Below are positions 17,162 through 28,803 of a DNA stretch of 64,000 nt, in pieces. The notes beneath the pieces were generated by a model. It was not told the origin of the DNA. It saw only the letters and a list, made by a program, of their open reading frames with translations, and made no database searches. Source of the DNA: Chitinophaga caeni (GTDB lineage: Bacteria > Bacteroidota > Bacteroidia > Chitinophagales > Chitinophagaceae); assembly GCF_002557795.1 (NCBI RefSeq), contig NZ_CP023777.1, positions 1,116,001 through 1,180,000 on the forward strand. The letters run 5' to 3'. Numbering within the stretch: position 1 is the first letter of the stretch; every line of letters starts with the position of its first letter. The translations under genes were made by a program, and so were the position numbers.

Positions 17162-18280
17162 ATGAAGTTTATCGTTTCGTCTTCTACTTTGTTGAAACAA
17201 TTACAACAGATCAGTGGTGTTATTAACTCGAATACCGTTTTACCGATTTTGGAAGATTTCCTCTTCTCGATCGAAAAAAACGAGCTCACGGTAGTGGCTA
17301 CCGACCTGGAAACAGTGATGAAGGTCAAATTAGAGGTGGAAGCGAAAGAAAACGGGCGTATTTGTATCCCGGCAAAAATCCTGATGGATTCCCTGAAGAA
17401 CTTGCCGGATCAACCACTTACTTTCAACATCGACCTAAATTCTTACGCGGTGGAAATCACTTCCGACAACGGTAAGTACAAGGTGATGGGCGAAAACCCT
17501 GAGAACTTCCCGAAAGAACCGGCTGCCGAAGATGCAACTTCTTTCACGATGACTGCCACCGGCCTGATTACCGCGATCAACAAATGCATTTTCGCAGTGA
17601 GTAACGATGATCTTCGCCCTGCTATGACCGGCGTTTACTTCGAGCTGGCGCCAACGAGCTTAACTTTCGTTGCTACCGATGCCCACCGCTTGGTCAAATA
17701 CGTGAAAACTGATGTTCAATGCCCGCAGAGCGATAGCTTCATCGTTCCCAAAAAGCCGTTGAACTTACTTAAAGCTGCCATTCCTGATAACGATACCGAG
17801 ATCAGGATCGCTTACAGCAAAAATCACTTCTTCGTAACGCACGATAATGCGCAGATGATTTGCCGCCTAATCGATGCACGGTTCCCGGATTATAAAGTAG
17901 TAATACCCAAGGAAAATCCTTACCGCTTGGTAGTTAATAAAACCGACTTCCAGAACGCATTAAAAAGGGTAGGGGTATTCGCTAATAAAAGTACCAACCA
18001 GGTAGCATTGTCAATTACGGGTAGCGAATTACAATTATCGGCCCAGGATGTTGACTTCTCATTCGAAGGAAACGAACGCATGAGTTGCCAATATAGCGGC
18101 GAGGATATGCAGATCGCCTTCAATGCTAAATTCTTGATCGAGATGTTACACGCCGCTGAAGGAGACGAGATATCGATGGAATTATCCACTCCTACGAAAG
18201 CAGGTATTATCAAACCATCAGAGCAAGAAGCGAATGAAGACCTTTTAATATTGGTAATGCCTTTAATGCTGAACAACTAA
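17162..18280 (+). CDS. dnaN: DNA polymerase III sliding clamp (beta subunit)
   Basis: 372 residues, the normal length for the beta clamp, with three successive clamp domains. Characteristic pieces are MKFIVSSSTLLKQLQQISGVINSNTVLPILEDFLF at the start, DDLRPAMTGVYFEL in domain 2, RLVKYVKTD, and the C-terminal VMPLMLNN, equivalent to the MPMRL-type end. The dimeric ring tethers DNA polymerase III to its template. It is monocistronic here, with its own promoter and a strong terminator, and is not beside dnaA, as is usual in this phylum. Confidence 0.97.
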   Translation: MKFIVSSSTLLKQLQQISGVINSNTVLPILEDFLFSIEKNELTVVATDLETVMKVKLEVEAKENGRICIPAKILMDSLKNLPDQPLTFNIDLNSYAVEITSDNGKYKVMGENPENFPKEPAAEDATSFTMTATGLITAINKCIFAVSNDDLRPAMTGVYFELAPTSLTFVATDAHRLVKYVKTDVQCPQSDSFIVPKKPLNLLKAAIPDNDTEIRIAYSKNHFFVTHDNAQMICRLIDARFPDYKVVIPKENPYRLVVNKTDFQNALKRVGVFANKSTNQVALSITGSELQLSAQDVDFSFEGNERMSCQYSGEDMQIAFNAKFLIEMLHAAEGDEISMELSTPTKAGIIKPSEQEANEDLLILVMPLMLNN

Positions 18281-18307
18281 TTAAGATAATAAGAGTATAA
18301 TTATTTT

Positions 18308-18335
18308 AAGCAACCTCCCAGGGGGTTGCTTTTTT
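18308..18335 (+). terminator. Rho-independent terminator of dnaN
   Basis: Stem AAGCAACC(TCC) / (GGG)GGTTGCTT followed by TTTTTT, 27 nt after the dnaN stop. Confidence 0.85.
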
Positions 18336-18952
18336 GTTTTGAATAACCCCAAACACCGGTAGTATGTAACTCCTTGGTTTTTAAAATACAATTAAACACA
18401 CGCTGACAAGTAATGATAATGTCTAATAAGTAAGATTCTCTGTATTAACTAATATTGACATATTAGTAATTTTATCAATTTAAATTACTTTGAATAATTC
18501 ATTACTTTAAAGTTACATATAAAGTAATTTAATTGTGAATCGCTTGTTAAGCGGCAATGAAAAAACATGTTAATTTACTTCCGACTTATACAAAAAGATT
18601 CTAATTTTATATTGTAAAAGATGCTATAAAGCGCATCTAGAAATTTACCCCATTTATCCCTTTTGGCCATCTCCTCTGCAAAAACGCATTTTATAGTGTG
18701 CAAGGAGTATTTAATTATCCAGGCCGTTTTTCAAAATGCATGCAGCAGGATTAAAGGATTGTCACTAACCGAGTTCTTTAAAGATCTACGTTAGTCGAAA
18801 TATCAGCAGGGATTCCTATGTCTTACCTATTTAAAATTGAAGATTCCTAATGGATTGAGTATTAGTCTGGCAGTTTCCGCTAACTGGAATCTTTGAAGTA
18901 TTGATTGGATTATATAACAATAAAAATAGTTTAAATAGATAAACATTTACGT
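18336..18952. other. 617-bp AT-rich gene-free region
   Basis: No coding frame. It contains an inverted repeat, CAATTTAAATTACTTT (18476-18491) against AAAGTAATTTAATTG (18521-18535), with a smaller one (ATTACTTT / AAAGTAAT) nested inside. There is also a small AGATGC / GCATCT hairpin at 18619-18638. No tRNA or known RNA was recognised. Confidence 0.4.
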
Positions 18953-19207
18953 ATGCTACACTCAATAACATCATCCCGCATAGCCGGTGCTATCGCGTTT
19001 ATTTTAGGGTTTACTATCTTGGTATTCTCATTCTTCCTGTATAATTCAAGCGCCCTGATAATTATGGGTGGTTCTGCTTTGCTTATTGGCATTGCTTCTA
19101 CGATATTATCTCGTAGAACAACATTTGATTTACAATTATCTGTTGCAGGAATCATTTTCGCTTGCATCACTATTATCCTGGGCATTGGAATTTTAGGTGG
19201 TCAATAA
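18953..19207 (+). CDS. Small hydrophobic membrane protein
   Basis: 84 residues with three hydrophobic segments at about 10-30, 33-50 and 60-82 (IAGAIAFILGFTILVFSFFLY, ALIIMGGSALLIGIA, LSVAGIIFACITIILGIGIL). Only a short polar link (LSRRTTFDLQ) separates the last two. It is probably an inner-membrane protein of unknown function. There is no adjacent partner; the downstream lipoprotein gene is convergent. Confidence 0.55.
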   Translation: MLHSITSSRIAGAIAFILGFTILVFSFFLYNSSALIIMGGSALLIGIASTILSRRTTFDLQLSVAGIIFACITIILGIGILGGQ

Positions 19208-19233
19208 GTGTATTGTAAGCTTTAAAATATATT

Positions 19234-19279
19234 AAATACCCGCTTTGCTTGTTCTTTTGAATAAGTGAGCGGGCTATTT
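19234..19279 (-). terminator. Imperfect terminator overlapping a lipoprotein stop codon
   Basis: AAATA-CCCGCT pairs with AGCGGG-x-TATTT across a long loop and overlaps the end of the minus-strand lipoprotein gene. Confidence 0.35.
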
Positions 19280-19756
19280 CTTTTTACCCTTGGCGCCTTC
19301 ACGGTGATAAATCTCGAAATAACCGGCGGCGGCATTGTGGGGAAATAAAACCATCACGGAGTCGTTAACATTCCTAACCAATAATGTGTCGATTAACCGT
19401 GTCGTATCTTCTCCTGATACCATATCACTCCAAAGCATCAAGGTGTCGGATACAATTTCCCATTTCTCGTAAATCAAGGCCGGCATATTCAGTCCTTTTA
19501 TTTTTCCCCCTTTCATTAAATGAAATCCCTGTTGCTCTTCTTCCTTGCCTGGAACCGGTTGCCACCATCTGCCTGGCACTAATGTTAGGTCGATACTATC
19601 CCTTTGCAGTGTATCCGTCACAGCAACAGGGGGCGTATAAATTGTATCTACGTATTCTATCAAACTATCAGGGTAAGAGCTAATGGCTTCACGTTTCGTT
19701 TGCTGGCATGCCGACAAAACCAGGGAAATGAATATAATATATGCGGAGTGCTTCAT
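19274..19756 (-). CDS. Lipocalin-like lipoprotein of unknown function
   Basis: 160 residues. The start MKHSAYIIFISLVLSACQQ is a type II signal peptide with lipobox LSAC, so the mature protein is probably anchored by a lipid at Cys. The mature region contains LVPGRWWQPVPGKEEEQQGFHLMKGGKIKGL and WEIVSDTLMLW, the pattern of the lipocalin-like small lipoproteins common in Bacteroidota. The ligand is unknown. ATG 19756 is chosen because it starts the signal peptide. Confidence 0.65.
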   Translation of the reverse strand: MKHSAYIIFISLVLSACQQTKREAISSYPDSLIEYVDTIYTPPVAVTDTLQRDSIDLTLVPGRWWQPVPGKEEEQQGFHLMKGGKIKGLNMPALIYEKWEIVSDTLMLWSDMVSGEDTTRLIDTLLVRNVNDSVMVLFPHNAAAGYFEIYHREGAKGKKK

Positions 19757-19897
19757 GGTGATTGTTTTTGGATGAATAAATGCCCTGCATCCCTTGGCCT
19801 GCATTTAGAGCGTACAAGATAATACAAATATGATGCTATAAAATTTACATCGAATAAATTTCGTTATTCCAACGAATCTTTCTTAGTTTTACAGCAC

Positions 19898-19988
19898 TTT
19901 AGGGGTGTTCCGGTATACATACCGGAACTGAGATGATACCCTCAGTACCTGATGCAGTTCATACTGTCGTAGGAAAAAGTTATACTGA
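19898..19988 (+). promoter_or_regulatory. TPP riboswitch (THI element)
   Basis: The thi-box signature is plain: AGGGGTG at 19901, a GC-rich side hairpin (TTCCGGTAT / ATACCGGAA), CTGAGATGATACCC, then ACCTGATGCAGTT and a CGTAGG segment. It lies about 60 nt upstream of thiS, so thiamine pyrophosphate should shut down expression of the thi operon in cis. Confidence 0.92.
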
Positions 19989-20045
19989 ACTCTCTCATCT
20001 ATCACGCATCCTTAAAGTTTATTGTTCAATTAAATCTCCAATCTC

Positions 20046-20249
20046 ATGGAAATTCATGTAAACAATAAACTTTATGCAGTGGAGCAGGGCGCAACGCTTG
20101 CTACACTCTTACAGTTTATTCAAATTCCTTCTACAAAGGGTATCGCTATCGCGGTCAATGATCAAGTTATTCCTAAACGAAGTTGGGATAATGTTTCCCT
20201 AAGCCCATCAGACCAGGTTACCATTATTCGGGCAACCCAGGGAGGCTAA
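20046..20249 (+). CDS. thiS: Sulfur carrier protein ThiS
   Basis: 67 residues with a ubiquitin-like fold (MEIHVNNKLYAVEQGATLATLLQFI). It ends in Gly-Gly, the C-terminus that is adenylated and converted to thiocarboxylate. It donates sulfur for the thiazole ring on ThiG. First gene of the TPP-controlled operon. Its activating partner ThiF is not encoded in this operon. Confidence 0.93.
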   Translation: MEIHVNNKLYAVEQGATLATLLQFIQIPSTKGIAIAVNDQVIPKRSWDNVSLSPSDQVTIIRATQGG

Positions 20250-20283
20250 TACCATGATATAAATAAATAATTGTACTCGCTAG

Positions 20284-22236
<1,953 letters not shown>

Positions 22237-22237
22237 G

Positions 22238-22837
22238 ATGATCTGGATTTTCTCTGCACCGGAATTCATGGATACTGAACATCTACAAATCCAGGCTTTA
22301 TTGAACGCCGGCTTGCAAAAGTTCGTCGTCCGTAAACCCGGGAAATCTAGGGATGAATACCTGGCATTCTTATCACTATTCTCCCCGGGAGATCGAAAAA
22401 AAATGATCTTGGCTGATTTTCCGGAAATAGCAACCGGGATGGGATTAGGCGGTATCCATTTCAGTACCCAGTTGAGGACTCATTATACTTTGCAGCAAAT
22501 CCTGTCTTGGCGACAAGGGGGAATGACCTGCACGACTTCAACACATGGAATGAAAGAGTTTGAAAGCCTAGAAGAAGATTTTGATTACCTGTTTGCCGGC
22601 CCCCTGTTTGAAAGTATTTCCAAACCGGGATATCAACCCAAAACACGGCATCAATTTGAATATTCATCCAACAAATTGATAGCATTGGGCGGGATACAAG
22701 CATCCGTTGTAGAAGTGGCCAGGGAGCTGGGAATTAAAAATATAGCCTTGTTGGGAGCCGTATGGTCAAACCCGGGAAAGGCAGTTGAAAATTACCTGGA
22801 AATAGCAAAATTATGGCGGCAAGGAAATATGTTATGA
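22238..22837 (+). CDS. ThiE/TenI-like thiamine phosphate synthase paralogue
   Basis: 199 residues, a TIM-barrel protein related to ThiE and TenI. Recognisable pieces are KFVVRKPGKSRDEY, GIHFSTQ, FAGPLFESISKPGYQP and LIALGGI. The canonical QLRxK and TxTK segments are altered relative to the true ThiE encoded further on. It may be a TenI-type thiazole tautomerase or a degenerate synthase serving the same pathway. It overlaps thiD (thiD ATG 22813, or an ATGA overlap at 22834). Confidence 0.75.
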   Translation: MIWIFSAPEFMDTEHLQIQALLNAGLQKFVVRKPGKSRDEYLAFLSLFSPGDRKKMILADFPEIATGMGLGGIHFSTQLRTHYTLQQILSWRQGGMTCTTSTHGMKEFESLEEDFDYLFAGPLFESISKPGYQPKTRHQFEYSSNKLIALGGIQASVVEVARELGIKNIALLGAVWSNPGKAVENYLEIAKLWRQGNML

Positions 22838-23565
22838 GTATTGCAGGCTTTGATCCCAGCGGCGGTGCCGGGGTATTAGCCGATATCAAAACATTTGAAC
22901 AATTAAATGTTTACGGTTTCGGCGTTTGTTCGGCTTTGACGGTTCAAACCGATTCGGAGTTTTTATCGGTTGAATGGATGAGCGTTTCCCAGGTCATCGA
23001 CCAAGCAATCCCATTAATAAGGAAGTTCCCCCTTCAGTTTCTCAAGCTGGGTTTAATGAAAGATGTTGACAGTTGTTTGGAAATCGTCCGAAGGTTGAAG
23101 CGGGAGCAACCGCATTTGCATATTACTTGGGATCCGGTACTTAAATCTTCCAGCGGGTTTACTTTTTATGATCCGCTGCTTTCAGGGCCACTGGAATCTT
23201 TATTACGCGAGTGTTTTTTAATTACACCCAATTACCTGGAAGCTGGATTATTAACGAGTAACGGTAACATTGAATTGGCCATGGGAGAACTGCAATCCTT
23301 GGCGAACGTATTATTAAAAGGCGGGCACCACCCAACGATGCCCGGGCATGACTTCCTTTATTTAAAAAACGGGCCTATAAAGCAATTCATGCCAAGAGAA
23401 AGCAATGCCTCGGGAAAACACGGTTCCGGTTGCGTATTAAGCGCCGCTATCGTTGCTTACCTCTCCCAAGGATTCGATTTAACAGAAGCTTGTTATAAGG
23501 CAAAAAAATACGCTTATCAATTTTTGATAAGTAATGATTCATTATTAGGATATCATCATGGATAA
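22813..23565 (+). CDS. thiD: Hydroxymethylpyrimidine / phosphomethylpyrimidine kinase
   Basis: 250 residues, ribokinase-like. It phosphorylates HMP and HMP-P to HMP-PP for coupling to the thiazole. The signature SIAGFDPSGGAGVLADIKTFEQL is at the N-terminus, TWDPVLKSSSG in the middle, and the anion-hole and catalytic Asp-type segment appears as GKHGSGCVLSAAI. ATG 22813 gives the family-like length before the first beta strand. ATG 22834, overlapping the preceding stop as ATGA, is the alternative. The 3' end overlaps thiE by 8 nt. Confidence 0.93.
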   Translation: MAARKYVMSIAGFDPSGGAGVLADIKTFEQLNVYGFGVCSALTVQTDSEFLSVEWMSVSQVIDQAIPLIRKFPLQFLKLGLMKDVDSCLEIVRRLKREQPHLHITWDPVLKSSSGFTFYDPLLSGPLESLLRECFLITPNYLEAGLLTSNGNIELAMGELQSLANVLLKGGHHPTMPGHDFLYLKNGPIKQFMPRESNASGKHGSGCVLSAAIVAYLSQGFDLTEACYKAKKYAYQFLISNDSLLGYHHG

Positions 23566-24193
23566 GATTATTTATATATCGCAAGGTTATCTTCCGGTTG
23601 ACCATATTGAGCATATCAAGAAAGCATGTAATGCCGGATGCAAAAACATTCAACTGCGGCTGAAACATACGGAGTTACCGGAATGGTTAGCTACCGCGTA
23701 CAAGGCAAAGGAGTTATGCGATACATTCGGTGCAAAATTATTTATTAATGATGCTCCGCAAATAGCGGCTACAGTTAATGCCTACGGGATACATGTTGGT
23801 AAAGAAGATATGCCTTTAGCGAAAGTAAAGCAGGATTTCAAACCGTTCGTAACAGGAGCTACTGCTAATACTTTTGAAGACATTCAACGCCATGCGGTAC
23901 ATCAACCGGATTATATCGGGCTGGGACCATTACGGTTCACGGAAACTAAACAGAAACTTAGCCCTATACTTGGCTTGGAAGGCTATCGATCCATCCTGCA
24001 AAAGATGCAATTACACGGTATTCAGATCCCGGTATTTGCCATTGGAGGAATCGGCCTGGAAGATATCCCGGGATTGATGAAAGCGGGAGTTTACGGCATC
24101 GCGGTATCAGGACTTATCACCCGATCTGCAAAAGCGGAAAAAATCGTCACTCAATTACAACAATTACTGCATCATGAATATACAACCACTTAA
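23558..24193 (+). CDS. thiE: Thiamine phosphate synthase ThiE
   Basis: 211 residues. It couples HMP-PP with thiazole phosphate to give thiamine phosphate. All core motifs are present: [45 protein letters not shown] and GIAVSGLI. It overlaps thiD by 8 nt and thiG by 20 nt, indicating translational coupling. It is the better candidate for the operon's real ThiE activity, compared with the paralogue at 22238. Confidence 0.93.
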   Translation: MDKIIYISQGYLPVDHIEHIKKACNAGCKNIQLRLKHTELPEWLATAYKAKELCDTFGAKLFINDAPQIAATVNAYGIHVGKEDMPLAKVKQDFKPFVTGATANTFEDIQRHAVHQPDYIGLGPLRFTETKQKLSPILGLEGYRSILQKMQLHGIQIPVFAIGGIGLEDIPGLMKAGVYGIAVSGLITRSAKAEKIVTQLQQLLHHEYTTT

Positions 24194-24956
24194 AATAGCA
24201 GGAAAAACATTCCATTCGCGGCTGTTCACGGGAACGGGGAAATTCGGTTCGCATTTACAGATGAAAGAAGCATTGGAAGCCAGCGATACGGAACTGGTAA
24301 CCGTAGCTTTGAAAAGAATTGACCTGGAACAACCGGCAGAGGATATGCTGCAATATCTATCCTCCCCAAAGTTTGAATTATTGCCGAATACATCCGGCGC
24401 CAGAACGGCAAAGGAAGCAGTTTACGCTTGTCAAATGGCAAGGGAGGCCCTGGATACCAACTGGGTGAAATTAGAAATTCATCCCGATCCCAGGTATTTA
24501 TTACCGGATCCTATCGAAACATTGATTGCTGCGGAAGCATTGGTAAAAGATGGTTTCGTGGTATTGCCTTACATCCATGCCGATCCCGTTTTATGTAAAC
24601 GCCTGGAAGAAGTAGGCGTTGCTGCCGTCATGCCGCTAGGAGCGCCGATCGGTAGTAATAAAGGTTTAAAAACGGCCGACTTCCTTTCCATTATTATAGA
24701 GCAAAGCCAGGTGCCTGTAATTATCGATGCCGGGATCGGAGCGCCCAGCGATGCAACTAAGGCAATGGAAATGGGTGCAGACGCCGTCCTGGTGAATACG
24801 GCTATTGCAACCGCGGCCCATCCATTGAATATGGCCATTGCTTTTAAGGATGCTGTCATCGCGGGACGGATGGCTTACGAAGCGGGGCTACCTTCCGTAC
24901 GCACACAAGCTGCGGCTTCCAGTCCTTTAGTTTCATTTTTAGAAAACTTGGCATAA
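24174..24956 (+). CDS. thiG: Thiazole synthase ThiG
   Basis: 260 residues, TIM barrel. It forms the thiazole ring from deoxyxylulose phosphate, dehydroglycine and ThiS thiocarboxylate. The start ([19 protein letters not shown]) matches the family. The Schiff-base Lys is in [11 protein letters not shown], and [14 protein letters not shown] and [28 protein letters not shown] are diagnostic. The gene overlaps thiE and abuts thiH, with the stop and start sharing one base at 24956. Confidence 0.96.
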   Translation: MNIQPLKIAGKTFHSRLFTGTGKFGSHLQMKEALEASDTELVTVALKRIDLEQPAEDMLQYLSSPKFELLPNTSGARTAKEAVYACQMAREALDTNWVKLEIHPDPRYLLPDPIETLIAAEALVKDGFVVLPYIHADPVLCKRLEEVGVAAVMPLGAPIGSNKGLKTADFLSIIIEQSQVPVIIDAGIGAPSDATKAMEMGADAVLVNTAIATAAHPLNMAIAFKDAVIAGRMAYEAGLPSVRTQAAASSPLVSFLENLA

Positions 24957-26074
24957 TGCAACATTCATTCTTATCAACATTTCTTCAATACGATTGGGAT
25001 AGGCAAAAGCAAAACATTTATCAATTTACGGCGGGCGATGTATTAAAAGCTTTGCAGATGGAAAACCGCGGATTGAAAGAATTTCAAGCCCTGATTTCCC
25101 CGGCGGCAGTTCCATTCCTTGCCCAGATGGCGGGATTAAGCGAGCAATTAACCCGGCAAAGATTTGGCAATACCGTGCAGATGTATGTTCCTTTATATTT
25201 ATCCAACGAATGTCAAAATATATGCACTTATTGCGGGTTTAGCTATAACAATCCCATGCACAGAAGAACGTTGACAGGCGCGGAAATGTTGCAAGAAGTA
25301 AACGTGATAAAGCAAATGGGCTTCGATCATGTTTTACTGGTTACCGGCGAAGCTAATAAAACCGTGGGCTTGGATTATTTCAAGAACGCCTTGCAAATTT
25401 TACAGCCGCACTTTGCCAACATCTCCATGGAAGTACAACCGATGGATGAAGAAGATTACAAGATTTTAAAACCCCTGGGATTACATGCCGTACTCGTGTA
25501 CCAGGAAACCTACCACGGGAGTGATTATAAAAAACATCACCCTAAAGGCAAAAAATCCAATTTTGAATACCGCCTCGAAACACCGGATCGCCTGGGTAGA
25601 GCAGGGATTCATAAAATAGGTTTAGGTGTTTTGATAGGCTTGGAAGACTGGAGAACTGATTCCTTTTTTACAGCGTTACATTTACAGTATTTACAAAAGA
25701 CTTACTGGAAATCGCGCTATAGCATTTCGTTTCCAAGATTACGGCCATTCTCCGGTGGATTAGCGCCCAAGGTTGAAATGACGGATAAAGAATTAGTGCA
25801 ATTAATCTGTGCTTACCGCCTCTGTTTCCCGGAAGTGGAACTCAGCTTATCGACCCGCGAAGAAACCAATATGCGGGACAATTTATTCAAGCTGGGCATC
25901 ACCGCGATGAGCGCAGCTTCCAAAACGAACCCCGGTGGCTACGCCGTAGAAAAAGAAAGCCTGGAGCAATTTGAAATTTCTGATGAAAGATCTGCCGAAG
26001 AAATTGCCCGAATGCTGCGGAAGTCCGGATATGAACCGGTTTGGAAAGATTATGAAAGATCGTTTGTCGATTAA
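24956..26074 (+). CDS. thiH: 2-iminoacetate synthase ThiH
   Basis: 372 residues. This radical-SAM tyrosine lyase supplies dehydroglycine (2-iminoacetate) to ThiG under low oxygen. The iron-sulfur ligands are in SNECQNICTYCGFSYNN (Cys-x3-Cys-x2-Cys). VLLVTGEANKTVG and a C-terminal segment AASKTNPGGYAVEK are also typical. Use of ThiH rather than the glycine oxidase ThiO suits anaerobic or facultative growth. Last gene of the riboswitch operon. Confidence 0.95.
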   Translation: MQHSFLSTFLQYDWDRQKQNIYQFTAGDVLKALQMENRGLKEFQALISPAAVPFLAQMAGLSEQLTRQRFGNTVQMYVPLYLSNECQNICTYCGFSYNNPMHRRTLTGAEMLQEVNVIKQMGFDHVLLVTGEANKTVGLDYFKNALQILQPHFANISMEVQPMDEEDYKILKPLGLHAVLVYQETYHGSDYKKHHPKGKKSNFEYRLETPDRLGRAGIHKIGLGVLIGLEDWRTDSFFTALHLQYLQKTYWKSRYSISFPRLRPFSGGLAPKVEMTDKELVQLICAYRLCFPEVELSLSTREETNMRDNLFKLGITAMSAASKTNPGGYAVEKESLEQFEISDERSAEEIARMLRKSGYEPVWKDYERSFVD

Positions 26075-26079
26075 GAATC

Positions 26080-26108
26080 CAAAGCGATGTTATGATTGCA
26101 TCGCTTTG
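26080..26108. terminator. Hairpin between convergent thiH and barrel-protein genes
   Basis: 10-bp perfect stem CAAAGCGATG / CATCGCTTTG, 9-nt loop, directly after the thiH stop. U-runs are poor on both strands. Confidence 0.5.
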
Positions 26109-26119
26109 CAACGAAAAAT

Positions 26120-27316
26120 TTAAAATGCTTCACCGATCGACAAATAAAAACCCTGTTGTCTTTTTTCACCGGGAGCTTTTTCTCCCCAACCGTAATCAAT
26201 GCGGATAGATAAGCGGGAGTTTTCATCGTAGAAATAACGAAGCCCTAAGCCGTAATTAGGTTTTAACTTGTCTAATGCAATATTATGATTCGTGAAAACG
26301 GCACCCGTTCCACCGAAAACTGCCAAGGCAAATTTTGGTTGAAGATTGAATGACCATAATTGTAATCCCAACTTAGGATCAATTAAAAACCGGTATTCAG
26401 CCTGTATCCCGGCAAAATTTTGGTCGCGGTAACGACCGGGATAATACCCGCGCATAATATAATCACTCCCTAATTCCGATAGCATATAAAATGGTAAAGC
26501 ATCGCCCTGCACACTATTCAATTGACCATTGATGCCGACCGTACTCTTTTTAGATATTGCGAAGAAATGACTGGCCTTTCCTTCCAGCTTCCAGAACGGC
26601 CGGGTGCTTAAAAAATCTAAAGCATATGCCGCGTTCGCCCTCAGGAATGAGCCCCGGGTCGTATAATTTTGATTATTCCTATTATCATATATAGCCGAAA
26701 CGCCCAGGAAAGTGCTGTGGCCGCCATTCTTATCCACTAGGTTCATTTGGGGATAAATCCCTTTATCTTCAGCCGCACTGTATTCATCATATTGATATTG
26801 CAGGGAAAGGCCGGCATAAAACTGGGGGAGTAGCCTACGCTCAACCTCCGCTAGGAACTTGAAGCGTTTATTATCCAGCAAAGTTTTATCCGCTTCCCTG
26901 GTATCACTGCCGATCCCGTAAAAGTTAATAGGAAAATCGTGATAACGTAGTTGTCCCTTGTAATGCCATAGGTTTCCCGGCGACCAAAAATCGGCCTTGA
27001 TATCTGCTTTATATTGATGTTCCGTAGTTAGGCTCGGGATGAAAATAATAGTAGAGTTCCGGGTTCCGGCTACGGGATTTTCCTTATCCAGGTAAAAAGA
27101 ATACAGCACCGCGGCGCCTATTTCCAAGCCTTTTTCCGGGGCATAGCCCAAAACGGGAATAGGCAGGAAGCGGCTTTTCCGTAAAAGCGAAGAATCTTTT
27201 CCCGGCGCAGTCTTCAGCGTATCCTGCGAATGACGGGTATTATAAATCCTGATTTGTGCATTTGCCGAGAAGAGCAACAAACCACCAGCCAAAGTCGTGA
27301 TAAATTTTTTCAACAT
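26120..27316 (-). CDS. Omp85-family outer-membrane beta-barrel protein without POTRA domains
   Basis: 398 residues with a signal peptide (KKFITTLAGGLLLFSANAQ). The rest is a 16-strand-type barrel with alternating aromatic patterns. The segment SDYIMRGYYPGRYRDQN carries the (V/M)RG(F/Y) loop-6 motif of Omp85 proteins. Its length leaves no room for periplasmic POTRA repeats, unlike BamA or TamA. Such short Omp85 members are common in Bacteroidota; their role, possibly lipid or protein export, is unsettled. Confidence 0.78.
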   Translation of the reverse strand: MLKKFITTLAGGLLLFSANAQIRIYNTRHSQDTLKTAPGKDSSLLRKSRFLPIPVLGYAPEKGLEIGAAVLYSFYLDKENPVAGTRNSTIIFIPSLTTEHQYKADIKADFWSPGNLWHYKGQLRYHDFPINFYGIGSDTREADKTLLDNKRFKFLAEVERRLLPQFYAGLSLQYQYDEYSAAEDKGIYPQMNLVDKNGGHSTFLGVSAIYDNRNNQNYTTRGSFLRANAAYALDFLSTRPFWKLEGKASHFFAISKKSTVGINGQLNSVQGDALPFYMLSELGSDYIMRGYYPGRYRDQNFAGIQAEYRFLIDPKLGLQLWSFNLQPKFALAVFGGTGAVFTNHNIALDKLKPNYGLGLRYFYDENSRLSIRIDYGWGEKAPGEKRQQGFYLSIGEAF

Positions 27317-27375
27317 AATTACTACAAAGGTGCAAAAGAACAGGCAATCCCTTTCGCAAAAAGCGTACTAGTTTT

Positions 27376-28803
27376 TTAAGGGCACATCGCGCGTTGCCTG
27401 ATTTCTTCAAAACTATGTTCCACGACTAATTCACCATCTTCAAAAACTGTTACCAACAAATCATCCAATTCGGGCGACTCATCCTCTTTCAAAGTTTCCA
27501 ATTTTCCATCGGGCAGGCGTACTAACTTCAGTTTTCCCGCTTTAGATTTCTTGAAGGAAGTCCTCATTTTTCCCTGGGAGTCCAACTCTACCGGGGATTT
27601 CATCACATCGATACCTTTTCCGTTAATCTCTGCATAAGAGCACTTCAAAGCAAACTCCTGGGTATCTCGATTCACTTTTTGCAAAAGGGCGCCACCCATG
27701 CCCAGCACCAGGTTTTCAGCGCTGATACCGGCCTTTTTCAAGGCGGCATAAATCGTGTGGATAGAGCTATAGCTAATTCCATCACCTTGAATCACCCTTA
27801 CTTGCGGTGGCAGCACTTTATACCCCTTCTCATTTGTCGTGAATCCGAATTTATCAAACAGGATGTCAAACACCGTCAAAAGTGTTAAAACCGGATCACC
27901 GGAATCGGGCCTTATAACCAAAGTCCCGTCTCTTTTCATTACTTCATCTTTCAAATCCGTTCCCCAGTATTGTTCACACGCCCTGAAGATGTTGTAAGAA
28001 TCGGAAACACAGGCGACAGTCCCTGTGGGGAAGGTAGCGAGTACATGTTTAAAGACGGTTAATTCTCCGCTTTCCCCTAACAAGGTACAAATGGAATGCT
28101 CGGTAGCAGGTATAGATAAACCGGCAGCCTTTGGCGCCTTATAATAACGGGAAGCGAAGGTAGAAGCCGCGATTGTATCGCTACCTGAGAAGTTTACCAG
28201 GTGGGCGCTGCCGCCCAGTCCGGCGCTTTCGACAGAGCTGACACCACGGAAACCAAAGTCGTTCAACACGAAATCTATCCCCGCTTGAGCCGCATCGCTG
28301 GCAGTCTCTTTATAATATTGTTTTACAACTTTTTTAACCTCCCGGCTTAATGTTGCCACGGTACAAGGATACCATGATTGCATCAACAAGGTTTCCAAGA
28401 AGTTCGTTAACCAGTAACAGTCCGGATCGGTATTCTCGATGGTCATCATTACATTTTTAACCGGCACTACCGTTCCTTCGGGAACCGCCTTGATTCTAAC
28501 CGGCAACTTTCCCCCGTGTTTTTCAACGATATAATCGAATTTACTACGATCGAAAACATCATTTCTCCCGAATACTTCTAATAAAGTTTCTGCTGCTTCA
28601 TCAATTTTTTCCTTGGTAATAACCGCCCCTTGCAAATAGTGCTTAAGAAAATATTGCAAGCCGTAAAACACGGTTTCGCTAAATTTCCCCCCGCGGCTTT
28701 CCATATAAGAATAAACGAACTGCGTTCCGGGCATATACAATTTATGGTGGGAGTATTTATAAGCATCGGCTAATAGGACTAGGTTCATGTCGGTCATATC
28801 CAA
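27376..28803 (-). CDS. nadV: Nicotinamide phosphoribosyltransferase (NAMPT type)
   Basis: 475 residues, close to the vertebrate NAMPT length and clearly longer than PncB proteins. It makes nicotinamide mononucleotide from nicotinamide and PRPP, salvaging NAD. Conserved pieces are NLVLLADAYKYSHHKLYMPGT, YSYMESRGG, NDFGFRGVSSVESAGLGG, the catalytic His in LSIPATEHSI, and VIRPDSGDP with IQGDGISY in the PRPP and base pocket. A NrtR-like NUDIX regulator is encoded about 1.6 kb upstream on the same strand. Confidence 0.93.
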   Translation of the reverse strand: MDMTDMNLVLLADAYKYSHHKLYMPGTQFVYSYMESRGGKFSETVFYGLQYFLKHYLQGAVITKEKIDEAAETLLEVFGRNDVFDRSKFDYIVEKHGGKLPVRIKAVPEGTVVPVKNVMMTIENTDPDCYWLTNFLETLLMQSWYPCTVATLSREVKKVVKQYYKETASDAAQAGIDFVLNDFGFRGVSSVESAGLGGSAHLVNFSGSDTIAASTFASRYYKAPKAAGLSIPATEHSICTLLGESGELTVFKHVLATFPTGTVACVSDSYNIFRACEQYWGTDLKDEVMKRDGTLVIRPDSGDPVLTLLTVFDILFDKFGFTTNEKGYKVLPPQVRVIQGDGISYSSIHTIYAALKKAGISAENLVLGMGGALLQKVNRDTQEFALKCSYAEINGKGIDVMKSPVELDSQGKMRTSFKKSKAGKLKLVRLPDGKLETLKEDESPELDDLLVTVFEDGELVVEHSFEEIRQRAMCP

